Assembly (NCBI GenBank): GCA_009193035.1
Contig: SWDT01000271.1
Location: 34,747-98,746 of the forward strand
DNA length: 64,000 bases
Direction: 5' to 3'
Source: Halicephalobus mephisto
Taxonomy: Eukaryota > Nematoda > Chromadorea > Rhabditida > Panagrolaimidae
A program made the translations under genes and the position numbers. Below the pieces are notes generated by a model. The model did not search any database, was not told the DNA's origin, and saw nothing but the letters and a program-made list of their open reading frames with translations. Shown here in pieces: positions 10,801 to 21,905 of this stretch (within the stretch, counting starts at the first letter, position 1; every line of letters starts with the position of its first letter).

Positions 10801-13312
10801 AAAATTAAGAAGGAAATTTAAAATTACAACCCACAGCTTCGATTATTTGTTTGTTTTCTTCGTTCAAAAGTCTGGTCCTCTCGGCACAGGCCGGGGATTG
10901 ACATTCAGCGGCCAAAACCAGGGCTACAGAATTCTGAGAAGTCAAAACAGAATGTCCAGAATCCATAGATTTGATCATTCCAACTCTGTCTCCTTCGATA
11001 ATTGAATCGGCCAAAGCCGAAGCTTCTAATTTATGACAGTATTCTCGAAGTTTTTCTATTTCAATTTTTTTAATTTCTAATTCATTTAATAAATTTTTTT
11101 CTTTAATGGATGTTTTTGATAAATGATCTTTCACAATAATCTCCAATTGAGCAGCTTTGGTCCTCCAGACGATGGCTTCGTTCTGACAAGCCTGGATCTG
11201 GTTCACGGTTTCCTGAGCCACGAAAATTTGGACATCTTTATCCTCTTCCGGATCTCCTGGATTCGGCGAAGGAGCTAAAGAAGCCACATTTTGTCCTTGA
11301 TTTTGGATTTGTGGAAGATCTGTGTTCATTTCAGCATCGATTAAATTATTTTTTTTAAATTTTGTAAAATTTTCAAATTGTTGTGATTTTCTAAAAAGTT
11401 CATTTCTGGCTTCTAGGGCTTCTTGAACAAGTTGCTGAATTCTTAAATCGTGTTTTTTAATTAATTCTTTTTTTTCTGTTTTAAATTCTTCTTGAATTTC
11501 TTTTTGACGTTTCATTAATCGAGAATATTCTTTTAAATTTGTGTTTTTATTTATTAAATTTTCTATTTCTTTTATTTTTTCTCGAAGTTCTTTTAAATTT
11601 TTTTCTTTTTCATCCGATTCATTTTTCGCAATTTTTAATTCTTTTTTTAATTTAATTATTTCTTTATTTTTCTGTTGAGTCGGAGTCAAATAAGGTCCTT
11701 GAAATTCGGATTTTTGATGTTTATGATTACAATTTTTTTTGTCACAATGTACAACGTATCTCGTGTCCTTCCCAAACCACCATTTTCCGGCGATTATAGA
11801 ACTGGCATTAGAACTAGCACTAATTTCACCATCATCAAGTTCATTTTTTTCGATTTTTGAAAATTCATCAAGTTCATCAAATTCAGTTTTTTCAATTTCT
11901 GGATATCCATGAAGTTCATTTTTTTCATTTTCTGGATATCTATGAAGTTCATTTTTTTCATTTTCTGGATATCCATAAAGTTCATTTTTTGAAAATTCAT
12001 CAAGTTCTTTTTTTTCATTTTTTGAATATCCATGAAGTTCTTTTTTTTCGTTTTTTGGATATCTATGAAGTTCTTTTTTTTCGTTTTTTGGAATTTCTAA
12101 ATCTTCTGTTAGAATATCGTCATCTTCGAATGGAGTATTTTCATGAGAATCCATCATTGGTTGACTCGGGGAATCTGTGTCTTCTTCACTTGAGAGAATG
12201 CTTGTTTGTCTGACGATTTTGACGGGAATTTTGGAAGCCGCAAGATTGGCCGCAGCAACAGCGGCAGCGAGTCGAGGATCTGATTCCGTTTCTGTCGTGT
12301 TGTCGTCTGAAGTATCTCCGAATATTGCTACTGTATTTTTTTCAGAAAATCCGACAGTTAATTTTTGTTGAGATCTGGGAGAAACGTCTTCTGGATAGTC
12401 AAAAATAGATTCAGAATTCGGACGACCTATGAACCTGGGGATCGCCGACTCGAAAGCGACACTTTGAGACTGAAAATAATATTTTCAAAAAAATAAAAAA
12501 AATAAAAAAAGTAAAAAAAATAAAAAAAATAAAAAAATAAAAAATAGAAAATGAAAAATAGAAAATTAAAATAAAAGATTAAAAATTAAAAATTAAAAAA
12601 AATAAAAAATAAAAAATGACAAATAGAAAATTAAAATTAAAATTAAAAAATAAAAAAAGTAAAAAAAATAAAAAATAAAAAATAGAAAATTAAAATTAAA
12701 AAAGAATAAAAAAGTAGAAAATTCCAGGGTTTTGGAAACTTCTACAAAATTCTAAAAATTTCGAAATCTTAGAAAATTCTACGAAATTTTCTTCAATATC
12801 TCGAAATTTAAAAAAAATCTACAAAATTCTAAAAATTAAAAAATCTTCGAGATTCTAAAAATTCTAAAAATTTAAAAATCTTCGAGATTCTAAAAATCCT
12901 AAAATTTAAAAAATCTTCGAAATTCTAAAAATTTTCAAAGTTATACAAGATTCTAAAAAGCCCCAGAATCTTGTTTCGAATTACAGTAATTAACTATTGG
13001 ACAATTGAATAAAAATAAACCCACAGAAGGTCCGTAGCTGTGAGGTCTTTTCAGAATGCTCTTTTTTGGACTTCTGTCGAGTCCCGCCACGAATTTGTGT
13101 CTTCCGATGGCCGGAGTGATGAATATATTGGTTTCAGAAGTCGAAGGATAAGAAGCCGACATCGAAGGGTTGGACAAAGTCGTCTTGATCCGATTCTGGA
13201 CTTGATTGGGCAAATTTCCCGCGGATCGGGACGGAACGACATTCCCGGGACTTCTGGAGTCTTCTGGCTTGGAGGTCTTCTTCGACAACCCGTTTGGCTT
13301 CGAAAACGTCAT
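4897..13312 (-). CDS. Large golgin-like coiled-coil protein with C-terminal GRIP-like domain
   Basis: Six exons agree in phase: 13025-13312, 10835-12469, 6861-9817, 6201-6534, 5012-5119 and 4897-4971, totalling 1,799 codons (about 1,798 residues). The start ATG at 13310-13312 lies 6 nt after TTTTTAG, so this is either a trans-splice site or an internal exon start. The N-terminal 200 residues are polar and Ser/Pro-rich (SPKKSILKRPHSYGPS). Long Glu/Lys/Leu coiled coils follow. The last 50 residues (ITLKFLHDAFYYYLQNKGST, then an AIMTMLNFTSAQ segment) resemble a GRIP domain, the Arl1-binding Golgi-targeting module. The position of the usual GRIP tyrosine appears to be Phe1754. Two in-frame minisatellites lie inside the coding region, near 7500-7960 and 11840-12090. 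GRIP golgins tether vesicles at the trans-Golgi; that role is inferred here. The exon model is strong, and the family call is moderate because long coiled coils match many proteins. Confidence 0.7.
5160..6010. repeat. Intronic tandem array, about 115-120 bp unit
   Basis: Seven to eight copies of a unit containing TTCGTGTCAGGAGTTAAG, TAAAAAAGTAAAAAAATG and a CCCGACACGAAAATAC segment fill the golgin intron between the exons at 6201 and 5119. The repeated CGTGTC/GACACG pair gives each unit a small inverted repeat. Confidence 0.8.
6060..6180. repeat. Short tandem repeat, 22-bp unit
   Basis: The unit TTCTTTTATTTTTAAAATTA is repeated about five times just downstream of the donor of the fourth golgin exon. 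Confidence 0.75.
7501..7960 (-). repeat. In-frame coding minisatellite, 60-bp unit
   Basis: Near-identical 60-bp units at 7561-7620, 7621-7680 and 7681-7740, with diverged units on both sides, encode a 20-residue repeat (FKTSESENSELRSPEFRNQE) inside golgin exon 3. The period is a multiple of three, so the frame is kept. Confidence 0.85.
9818..10834. repeat. Golgin intron 2, AT-rich, no gene
   Basis: The intron is filled by AAAAATAAAAATC simple repeats, with one less repetitive stretch at about 10440-10590 that shows no open frame or known motif. Confidence 0.6.
11840..12090 (-). repeat. In-frame coding minisatellite, about 39-bp unit
   Basis: Six to seven copies encode a 13-residue polar repeat of the type NEKKELHRYPK / NEKNELHGYPE in golgin exon 2. 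Copies differ mainly at Tyr/Phe and Lys/Asn positions. Confidence 0.8.
12470..13024. repeat. Golgin intron 1, low complexity
   Basis: AAAAAATAAAAAATAGAAAAT simple repeats are followed by TTCGAGATTCTAAAAATTC units. No gene is seen. Confidence 0.6.
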
Positions 13313-13318
13313 TCTGGA

Positions 13319-14700
13319 CTAAAAACGAAAATTAAATTATTCAAATTTTTTGTGAAAAAAATCAAACTCAAAAAACATCGATATTCGAAATTTTTAAATT
13401 TCTAATTCCTGGACAAAATTACAGAATACGGTACAAAATTTTGGGATTTTTAGAATAATTTCGGTAATTTCGAAATCACGAAAAATCAAGTAAAATGTGA
13501 AAAATTAGAAATTTCCGATTTTTTGGTCTCAACTGGAAAATCCTAAAAATTCGCGTTAAGATGATTTTTTAATTTTATATTTTTAATTTTTAAAATAACA
13601 TAATTTCAAAACTTTTTAGATAATTTTAAAATTATATAAAATCTTAAAAATTAAAATTTTTCTAATTTTCGGTCTTAACTGGAAAATTTTATTTAAAATA
13701 TTTTTAATTATTAAAAAATATAAAATAATATTTTTTAAAATTACGTAAAAAATTAAAAAATTAAATTTTAATCGAATATATTTAAAAAATTCATTTAAAA
13801 ACAATTTTTTTGACACTTGATGACAAAGATTTTTCGCTTTTTTAATATCGGGATAAGCCAGGGCCGTGTTTTGTCAAGAAGACGGCAATCGATATCTCGT
13901 GCCCTGAGGAAACCTGAATTGAGTCTTGCGCGGCAAAATGCCTCTGGCCATTTGTAAAAAAATAAAAATTTTTAAATTTAAAAAAAAATAAAACTCTTCA
14001 ATTTAAAAAAAAAATAAAAATTTTCAATTTTTAAAAAATAAAAAAAATTTTAAAAAATTTTAATTTAAAAAAAAATAAAAATTTTCCAATTTTTAAATTT
14101 GTAAAAAAATAAAAATCTTCAATTTTTAAAGAAATTATAATTTTTTCGATTTTAAAAAAAATTTTTGAATTTAAAAAAATTAAGAAATTTTTAATTTAAA
14201 GAAAAATAAAAATCTTCAATTTAAAAAAAGTTAAAATTTTTTAATTTTTAAAAATGAATTAAAAACAAAAAATTAACAAGGAAATGGTTCTAGGATTAAG
14301 AAAATCCAAATGTAAAAAGCCAGCTGACACTCGATCGGGATTTTTCAAGTGGCCAAGAAATTTCAGAAAAACTAAAGTTGAGCCAATCTTGCCCGACAAC
14401 TAAAAATTTAACGATTTTTTTTAAATTCATTTACGTAAAAAAAATTTGAATTTAAAAAAATTTAAATTTTAAAAAAATTTGAATTAAAAAATATTTAAAT
14501 TTTTAAAAATATTTGAATTTAAAAAAAAATTTTGCGTAAATTTAAAAAAATTATAAATTTTTGAAGACTTGTTAACTACGAAGACCCCGAAAAAAGTAAT
14601 TCCTAAAACGAAAGTCCTTGACGACCGTGACAAATTTACTTGTTTACCATTGCGAGTCAAAATTAGCACAATGAAGAAATTCAACAAAAAATAAAATCAA
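13319..14700. other. Intergenic, AT-rich with two small complex islands
   Basis: Most of the stretch is AT-rich simple sequence. Islands of normal complexity lie at about 13850-13955 and 14285-14400. On the minus strand the first contains a 25-codon ATG frame (MARGILPRKTQFRFPQ), but no donor fits it to the golgin exon, so it was not joined. It may be a promoter or 5' exon remnant. Confidence 0.4.
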
Positions 14701-15180
14701 ATCTCAACACGAAAATTTTTAAAATTACGGTAATTTTGAGAATTCTTAATCTGAATAAAATTTTAAATAAAATAATTTTAAAAAAATAAAACTAAATTTC
14801 GAAGCGGAAATTTTTAAAATTACGGTAATTTTGGTAATTTTTAATTTGAATAAAATTTTATATAAAATAATTTTAAAAAAGTAAAATTAAATTTCGAAAT
14901 AAAAATTTTTAAAATTACGGTAATTTTGGTAATTTTTAATCTGAATAAAATTTTAAATAAAAAATTTTTAAAAAAATAAATTAAATTTCGAAATAAAAAT
15001 TTTTAAAAATACGGTAATTTTGGTAATTCTTAATCTGATTAATTTTATATAAAAAAGTTTTAAAAAATTAAATTAAATTTCGAAATAAAAATTTTTAAAA
15101 TTACGGTAATTTTGGTAATTTTTAATTTGAATAAAATTTTAAATAAAAAAGTTTTAAAAAAGTAAAATTAACTTTCGTCA
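14700..15180. repeat. Tandem array, about 95-100 bp unit
   Basis: About five copies of a unit containing AAAATTACGGTAATTTTGG and AATAAAATTTTAAATAAAA lie in the intergenic desert. Confidence 0.75.
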
Positions 15181-15439
15181 CGAAAGTCCTTGAAGATTGC
15201 TGTAAATTTTCTTATTTTCTAGTAAAAATTTAAATTAAATCGAAAAATAATTTAAAAACAAGAAATCAACTCCCACCGCGATCATTCTTGAAGAAAATGA
15301 TTTTTTTCGCTTGCCATTTTGAAGAGAAACCAGTGGCAAACAGCAACCAAAAAAATGAACAAAGTCAACTTTCATCTCGAAAGTCCCTGAAAATCATCAT
15401 GAACTCATTCTTCCACCACGAATAGACATCATTTGCGAA

Positions 15440-15640
15440 AAAATTTAAAAATTAAAATAAATTTTCGAAAAATTTAAAAATAAATTTTTGAAAAAATTTA
15501 AAAATTAAAATAAATTTTCGAAAAAATTTAAAAATTAAAATAAATTTTCGAAAAAATTTAAAATTTAAAATAAATTTTTGAAAAAATTTAAAAATTAAAA
15601 TAAATTTTTGAAAAAATTTAAAAATTGAAATCAACTCTCA
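15440..15640. repeat. Tandem array, about 30-bp unit
   Basis: Six copies of AAAAATTTAAAAATTAAAAT plus AAATTTTCG lie head to tail. The open frame across them is a repeat artefact. Confidence 0.8.
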
Positions 15641-15748
15641 AAATGAAATTTTTCAAATATCGTAATAAATCTCACAATTTGCCACTACTAGTAGACAAAA
15701 TTTTACGAGAAATTAATTGTTAATTTTCATATAATAATTATTAAATTA

Positions 15749-16078
15749 GCCGGTGGTGTTATGGAGACGGCGAGCGCAAAATACCGCGGATCGGAGTCCA
15801 GGTTCGAATTCTAGTCGGCCCGAACCCAAGGTCGTAAAGCTACCCCACCCCCTCAGGGGATCTTGTAGCGAAATAGGGATATGTTTAATGTGGAAGATTA
15901 AAAACGAGTCCGAGTGCTGCTGACCCCAGCGGATCTGTAAAAGCCACAGTTGACCTTAGGGGTCAGTAGGAAGTCCGTCTTCACCACATCCACCAGTTTG
16001 CCGGAACTTCCGGATACCTGTGGATTTGGAAAGTTCCTTCAAGCTCAATTATTGGGCTCCTTTTATCTTTATCTTTTT
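15749..16078 (+). mobile_element. tRNA-derived SINE with target-site duplication
   Basis: The 330-bp element starts with GCCGGTGGTGTTATGG (A box-like) and has GGTTCGAATTC (B box) about 45 bp later. A GC-richer body follows, with an inverted-repeat-like ACCCCAGCGG region. The tail is CTTTTATCTTTATCTTTT, of the simple kind seen on LINE-mobilised SINEs. It is flanked by near-identical 13-bp direct repeats, AATTATTAAATTA (15736-15748) and AATTATTAGATTA (16079-16091). The duplication implies recent insertion by target-primed reverse transcription. Confidence 0.8.
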
Positions 16079-16329
16079 AATTATTAGATTACCGTAAGAC
16101 ATTTAAGAAACATATTTCCACAGAAAATACTCCACCAACTAAGTAGTAAAAAAAGTTGTTTCAAAACTCAGTTTTTTGAATTCATTTACGTCAAGAAAAT
16201 TAAAATTTAAAGCAAATAAAATTTTACGTAAATTTTTGAAACTTGTTTATCGGCAGATTAGCGCTTGAACAAACAAGATTAAACCTTCCATTCCAAACAC
16301 AAAAAGGAGTACATTAAAACAGATTTAAC

Positions 16330-16990
16330 ATATCGGATGCATTATATTCAATGTACCGCTATATTAAGTACAATATATCGATATCAACTCAATGTATCTG
16401 ATACATAAGAATTACATTAACGTATCTATACATTATATAAAATGTATCAATATCTGCTTGATGTATCAGATACATTAGAAGAATGTATCTGATACATAAG
16501 AATTACATTAACGTATCTATACATTATATAAAATGTATCAATATCTGCTTGATGTATCAGATACATTGGAAGAATGTATCTGATACATAAGAATTACATT
16601 AACGTATCCATAAATCATATATAATACAACAATGTCCACTCAATGTATCAGATATATTGTATCTGATATATCTGAATCGTTTTAATCTATTCATACATTA
16701 TATACAATGCGCCGATGTCAACTTAATTTATTCATACATCATATATAATGCATTGATATCATATTTAATGAATCGATACATTGAATATATTGTATTTGAT
16801 AAATCAAAGCTATTTGGATATATCCATATATTATGTACAATTCATAAATATCACATTTAATAAATAAATTGAATATAATATATCTGATAAGTGAAAGCCG
16901 TTCTAATGTATTCATATATGATATACAATTCATAGATATCATCCTTAGTATATCGATACAGTAAATATAGTCTATCTGATACGTCTGAGT
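16330..16990. repeat. TGTATCAGATACA satellite array
   Basis: Units of about 90-100 bp carry the palindrome TGTATCTGATACATAAG and the segment CATTATATAAAATGTATC. Copies at 16400-16620 are nearly identical, while those to 16990 are diverged. The same family recurs at 27580-27670, 27830-27900 and 59110-59680. Confidence 0.8.
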
Positions 16991-17185
16991 TGTTTCCATG
17001 TGTTCTTTTTTGTATGTAGAGTACCCGACTGATCCGAATAGGAACCCGATCAAGTTGAACGTCGAAATTATGCTGGAAATTTTTAGGCACATTTTCGTTC
17101 TAGGATTCAGGACAATTATCTTCTTTCTAAAACCAGAATCTTCGTTGTCGGCTGTCTTCTGGATTTCCGACTTTTTATTAAACAT
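16739..17185 (-). CDS. Small single-pass membrane protein ORF running into satellite
   Basis: The ATG at 17183-17185 lies 7 nt after an AATTTTTTAG acceptor. The first 60 residues use ordinary nematode codons: a basic/polar start (MFNKKSEIQKTADNED), then one likely membrane segment (CLKISSIISTFNLIGFLFG). After about residue 62 the frame continues to the stop at 16739 entirely within TGTATC satellite sequence, so the true gene may splice out earlier or be 3'-truncated. The acceptor lies about 90 nt downstream of an AATAAA (17282-17287) that follows the Sre-like stop, which is operon (SL2) spacing. I recognise no family. The other strand is also open here, so confidence is limited. Confidence 0.35.
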   Translation of the reverse strand: MFNKKSEIQKTADNEDSGFRKKIIVLNPRTKMCLKISSIISTFNLIGFLFGSVGYSTYKKEHMETTQTYQIDYIYCIDILRMISMNCISYMNTLERLSLIRYIIFNLFIKCDIYELYIIYGYIQIALIYQIQYIQCIDSLNMISMHYI

Positions 17186-17319
17186 TATAAATCTAAAAAA
17201 TTACCGTAATTTTAAAAAACTAAAAAAACTTACTTTTTTAAAATTCTTCAAAGTTAAAAATTTTTGAATTTTTTAAAGAAATTTATTTTCGAAAAAAATT
17301 AAATTTTTAAAATTCGGAT

Positions 17320-19852
17320 TCAACTCCATTCTTTCTGGAGCTGTCTGAAGTACTCTTGCTGGGATTGGATCTCGTTTATCTGCTTCCCCAAGACGTTCAC
17401 CAAGTGGATTCCGTTTTTGGTTGAGGTATTTCGGCAATTACGGATGTTTTCTCGACAAGATACAGGATGAGTCTTGATCGTTATCAAAAATATCAAAAAA
17501 ACGTTCGTATTCATCAACTAAAATTAATTTTTTAATTTCCTTAAATTTTTAAAATTATTTTAAAATTTTCTTTAATTTTCGAAATTATTTTAGAATTTTC
17601 TTAAATTTTTAAAATAATTTTTAAATTTTCTTTAATTTTCGAAATTATTTTAGAATTTTCTTTAATTTTTAAAATAATTTTTAAATTTTCTTCAATTTTC
17701 GAAATTATTTTAGAATTTTCTTAAATTTTTAAAATAATTTTAGAATTTTCTTAAATTTTTCAAATTATTTTTATAATTTCTTTTAATTTTTCAAATTATT
17801 TTTATAATTTTTTAACTTTTTTCAAATTTAAAAATTTTTTTTGAATTTTTTGGATTTAGAAATACTTACAGTATAATATGCAAAATCTCTGTAGAATGTG
17901 TGTCCGAAGATGGCCAGAGCAACAGGACCAGAAAACGAGGCCACAATGTTCAGAACGGATTCGACGGCGATCATAGGTTGGAGTGAAAATAAAATTCGCA
18001 AATTTTCGTTTATTTGGTATCTTTGAGAAAGATGTATTTCACTTTTATTATTTATTTTTCTCATTTTCTTATTTAAACGAACCAACAGCCACAGGACCTG
18101 AAAAATTTCAATTTTATTTATTTTTTTATTTTTAAAAAATATTTTAAATTTTATTTATTTTTTTAAATTTTTTAAAAATAATTTCAATTTTATTTTATTT
18201 TTTTAAAAATAATTTCAATTTTATTAAATTTTTAAAAAATATTTTTAATTTTATTTATTTTTTTAAATTTTTAAAAAATAATTTCAATTTTATTTATTTT
18301 TTTTTAATTTTTAAAAATAATTTCAATTTTATTTATTTTTTTAAATTTTTAAAAAATAATTTCAATTTTATTTATTTATTTTTTATTTTTTCAAAATATT
18401 TTAAATTTTATTTGGATTTTTAAAATAATTTCAATTTTTAAATTTTTTTTAAATTTCAATTTTATTTTATTTTTTAAATAATTTAAATTTAAATTTATTT
18501 TTTTTTAAATTTAATTTTATTTGTATTTTTAAAAATAATTTTTGATCTGATAAATCTTAAAAAATTGATTTAATTTGAATTTTTAAAAATTATCTAATTC
18601 CGGAATTTTCTGAAATTTCTGAATTAGAATAAAACTGACCAAAAAACAAACACAATCGAGAAATACCACTGCCCCGACGTGGAAATTAAAAGGATAAAGT
18701 CGGGCTTGATAAGCCGCTCCCATTAATCCGCTACAAAACAAAGTGATTAATGATATCCAAAATCCGACAAATCTGAACGAAGATCCATATTCATAATTAC
18801 TGAAATAACATGTGGCTATTGATCTCTCGATGAAAATCCCGATAGTGGCAAATCTGAGAAGAATGCTGACAGAAGACATCCCGATGGCCCCGATTCTGTA
18901 CAACATATAATCCATTTTTGGAAATTTTGCAAAATCTAATTCGTTGTTTTTCAAAATCGTGATCGAAGTCGGTAAAATAAGTACAGTAATAAAGAAACAA
19001 GAAACAATATGAAGAGTCCTCAAAACACTGAAAAAATTAATTTTTAAATAATTTAAAAAAAAAATAATTTTCAAAATTTCTCAAAACGAAAATTATTTTT
19101 CAATTGTCTTAAAAAAATTAATTTTTAATTAATCTTAAAATAAATAATTTTCAAAGTTTCTCAAAACGAAAATTATTTTTCAATTGTTTCAGAAAAAAAA
19201 ATTATTTTTTAAATAATTTTCAAAGTTTCTCAAAACGAAAATTATTTTTCAATTGTTTTAGAAAAAAAATTTTCAAAATTTCTTAAAACGAAAATCACTT
19301 TTTTAAGGTTCTCAAAAAGAAAGTTATTTTCATAATTTCTCAAAACGAAAATAATTTTCGAAATTGTCTTAAAAAAATCATTTTTAAATTGCCACAAAAA
19401 AAAAATAATTTCCAAAATTTCTCAACACGAAAACTACTCTTTAATTATCTCGAAACGAAAATCACTTTTTTAAGGTTCTCAAAAAGAAAGTTATTTTCAA
19501 AGTTTCTCAACACGAAAATAATTTCCAAAATTTCTCAACACGAAAATTACTCATTAATTATCTCGAAACGAAAATCACTTTTTAAATGTCTAAAAACAAA
19601 AATAATTTTAAAAGTTTCTCAAAACAAAAATAATTTTCGAAATTGTCTTAAAAAAATAATTTTTTTGAATTGTCTAAAAACGAAAATAATTTTTAAATTT
19701 TTTCCAAAAATAAAAAATTACAAATAGGAATAATGAAACTTCTTGTAGATGATCCTGAGCCTCGATGCCAGAGGGAACATGAGAGCAATATTGAATACTG
19801 TAATGACTATGTCAACAGAAATGAACATCAAGTCATAGGAAGAAGGACTCAT
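17320..19852 (-). CDS. Sre-like seven-transmembrane chemoreceptor
   Basis: Four exons in agreeing phase are 19722-19852, 18640-19027, 17870-18097 and 17320-17517, giving 314 residues. The ATG at 19850-19852 lies 12 nt after TATTTTCAG, consistent with a trans-splice site; a further 5' exon is not excluded. TM1 is in exon 1 (YDLMFISVDIVITVFNIALM). An ERSIATCYFSNYE motif follows TM3, LSQRYQINENLRIL precedes TM6, and the tail is QQEYFRQLQKEW. The ER..AT...YE and Q..EN.R motifs are typical of the nematode Sre/Sra chemoreceptor group. The length is slightly short for Sre. Such receptors usually act in ciliary membranes of chemosensory neurons; ligand and neuron are unknown. All introns are filled with AT-rich tandem repeats. 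Confidence 0.8.
17518..17869. repeat. Intronic tandem repeat in Sre-like gene
   Basis: Five to six copies of a roughly 58-bp unit (TTTAATTTTCGAAATTATTT plus a TAGAATTTTCTTAAA segment) fill the last intron. Confidence 0.7.
18098..18639. repeat. Intronic low-complexity T/A repeat
   Basis: The stretch is dominated by units of the form AATTTCAATTTTATTTATTT and TTTTTAAATTTTTAAAAA. It separates exons 2 and 3 of the Sre-like gene. Confidence 0.7.
19028..19721. repeat. Intronic repeat with CTCAAAACGAAAAT units
   Basis: Units of 30-60 bp of the form TTTCTCAAAACGAAAATTAT fill the first intron of the Sre-like gene. Plus-strand open frames here are repeat artefacts. Confidence 0.75.
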
Positions 19853-20089
19853 TGGAGTCTGGATCTGAAAATACAGTATTTTTTGAAAAATTTTAAAATT
19901 CGAATTCAAAAAAAAATTAATTTTTAAAAATATCAAAGATTAATTATATTTTTAAAATTAACATTTTCCAAAAAACCACTCATAATTCTTAATTCAATTT
20001 TTTAAACATGTTATTGAATAAAATTATAATATTATAAAAAACTTCTTTCGAAAAATATCTCGACGCGGATTTCCTAGAGATTTCTAAAA

Positions 20090-20640
20090 TCCAAATTTAT
20101 GACATTAATTCTGGATTTTTATTGGATTCTGAGAAATTTCAGAAAATTCTAGAATATACAAAAAAAACTCCGATTAAATTTTAAAAATATTTAGAAAAAA
20201 ATACAATTAAATTTCAGAGGGTTTTTTGAAGATTCTAAGAAATTTCAAGAAAGTTTCGATTAAATTTCAGAAGGTGTTTAGAAGATTCTAGAAAATTTCA
20301 AGAAAGTTTCGATTAAATTTCAGAAGGTTTTAGAAGATTCTAAAAAATTTCAGAAAATTTCAAAAAAGTTTCGATTGAATTTCAAAAAGTCTCAGAATAT
20401 TCTAGAAAACTTCAGAAAGTTTCAAAAAAAACTCCGATTAAATTTCAGAAAGTGTTTAGAAGATTCTAAAAAACTTCAGAAGTTTTCAGGAAAGTTTCGA
20501 TTAAATTTCAGAAGGTCTCAGAAGATTCTAAAAAAATTTAAAAAATTGTAAAAAATTTTGAAAAATCTTAAAAATCCTAGAAAATTTTGGAAAATTCTAG
20601 AAATATCGATGAAATTAAAAATTTCCAGAATCTCCTATAA
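20090..20640. repeat. Tandem array, about 75-bp unit
   Basis: About six copies of a unit containing AAGTTTCGATTAAATTTCAG and AGAAGATTCTA lie in the intergenic region upstream of the Sre-like gene. Confidence 0.7.
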
Positions 20641-20819
20641 AATCGATAAATTTTGAAACCTTCTATTAAAGCAGCAAAAATTGCAGAGTTCTGCTAAGTT
20701 AGAAACGTGAATATTAATTTTCGTCAGATTTTCATTTTTTTTCGAAAAAAAAATTAGAGCTATAATAAACAAAACATTAATTTTTTTCCTTTATTTTGTT
20801 TTTTTTCGCATTGTGCAGG

Positions 20820-21440
20820 GTTCAACTTAACGCAATATTGTCTGTTGAGTCTTTCATAAAGACTAGACACAAATACAATATAGTACAATATAATAATAAA
20901 ATAATATAATAATGTAACACGAAGGGTTCCAATTTACACTCCTTAGTAAAGAGAAAATCTATTAGCTTTGGGTGTTCTAGATATACTTAACTCTGAAGAT
21001 TACAAGTTCGCAATAACAATATCATGATATAGTAGCGAAATACTCAGGGAACACTATTTAATGTACTGTGTTTCCTTTTACACTCCTTAGTAGAGAAAAC
21101 TTATTAGCTCCGGGTGTTCTAGATATACTTAACTCTGAAGATTACACGTTCGCAACAACAATATTATAATAGCGTAATACTCAGGGAACACTATTTAACA
21201 TATGTTTTTTTATTCCTCAGTAGAGAAAACTTATTAGCCCCGGATGTTCTAGATATACTTAACTCTGAAGATTACACGTTCGCAACAACAATATTATAAT
21301 AGCGCAATACTCAGGGAACACTGACCAACGTAACATATTCTGTTTTACAATCCTCAGTAGAGAAGACTGATTAGTCTCAAGTGTCCTAGATATCCCTGGT
21401 CGTAGGGACTACATGTCCACAACACGTACGATACAAAAGA
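20820..21440 (+). repeat. Dispersed element with internal 135-bp tandem repeats, copy 1
   Basis: Four units share ACTCCTTAGTAGAGAAAACT, CTAGATATACTTAACTCTGA and ACTCAGGGAACACT. The segment at about 21045-21419 matches the reverse complement of 47000-47375 closely, including the end CTGGTCGTAGGGACTACATG. No coding region is present. The element class is undetermined. Confidence 0.75.
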
Positions 21441-21539
21441 TAAGACATTTAGACAAACTAAGCGCTTAAATTTGCAGTTTTTTATTGCAGATATCTTTTA
21501 ATACGATTTCCGTTCTAGTGATCGGCTTGTCGTAAAGAA

Positions 21540-21905
21540 CTCGACATCAATGTTGATCCGAGTCCCTCACAGGTAATTTGCAATCACCGCTAACTGAATG
21601 CAATCCTTAATAGGTTGGATTATAAGTGAATATAATGGATGACAATGATTGCAACCAAGCAAAGATTGATTAGAAGTGAATATAGTCGAAAGTGTTTGAG
21701 AAACATTTTCTTTAATAGGTAATTTACAATTACCGATAACTGAATATAATCAACATATAAGAGCTTTATAATTCAATCTATTAAAAATTGGATTCTAAGT
21801 GAGTACAATCGATGGCAATGATTGCAATCAAGCAAAGGTTGATTATAAGTGAATATAATCGAAAGTGTTTGATTACATTCAGTTAGTGGTGATTGGAAAT
21901 TACCC
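21540..21905. repeat. Fold-back element related to the 29 kb family
   Basis: Two related segments contain GGTAATTTGCAATCACCG, AAGTGAATATAATCGA and GATGACAATGATTGCAA. The right end at about 21880-21905 is the reverse complement of the left end, as in a hairpin element. Confidence 0.6.

Noticed and set aside
11857..12213. Plus-strand 118-codon frame opposite the golgin minisatellite
   Set aside because: Shadow of the minus-strand coding exon; the His/Phe-rich repeats are the complement of the NEKKELH repeat.
13840..13960. MARGILPRKTQFRFPQ frame as first exon of the golgin-like gene
   Set aside because: No GT donor gives the phase needed for the exon at 13318.
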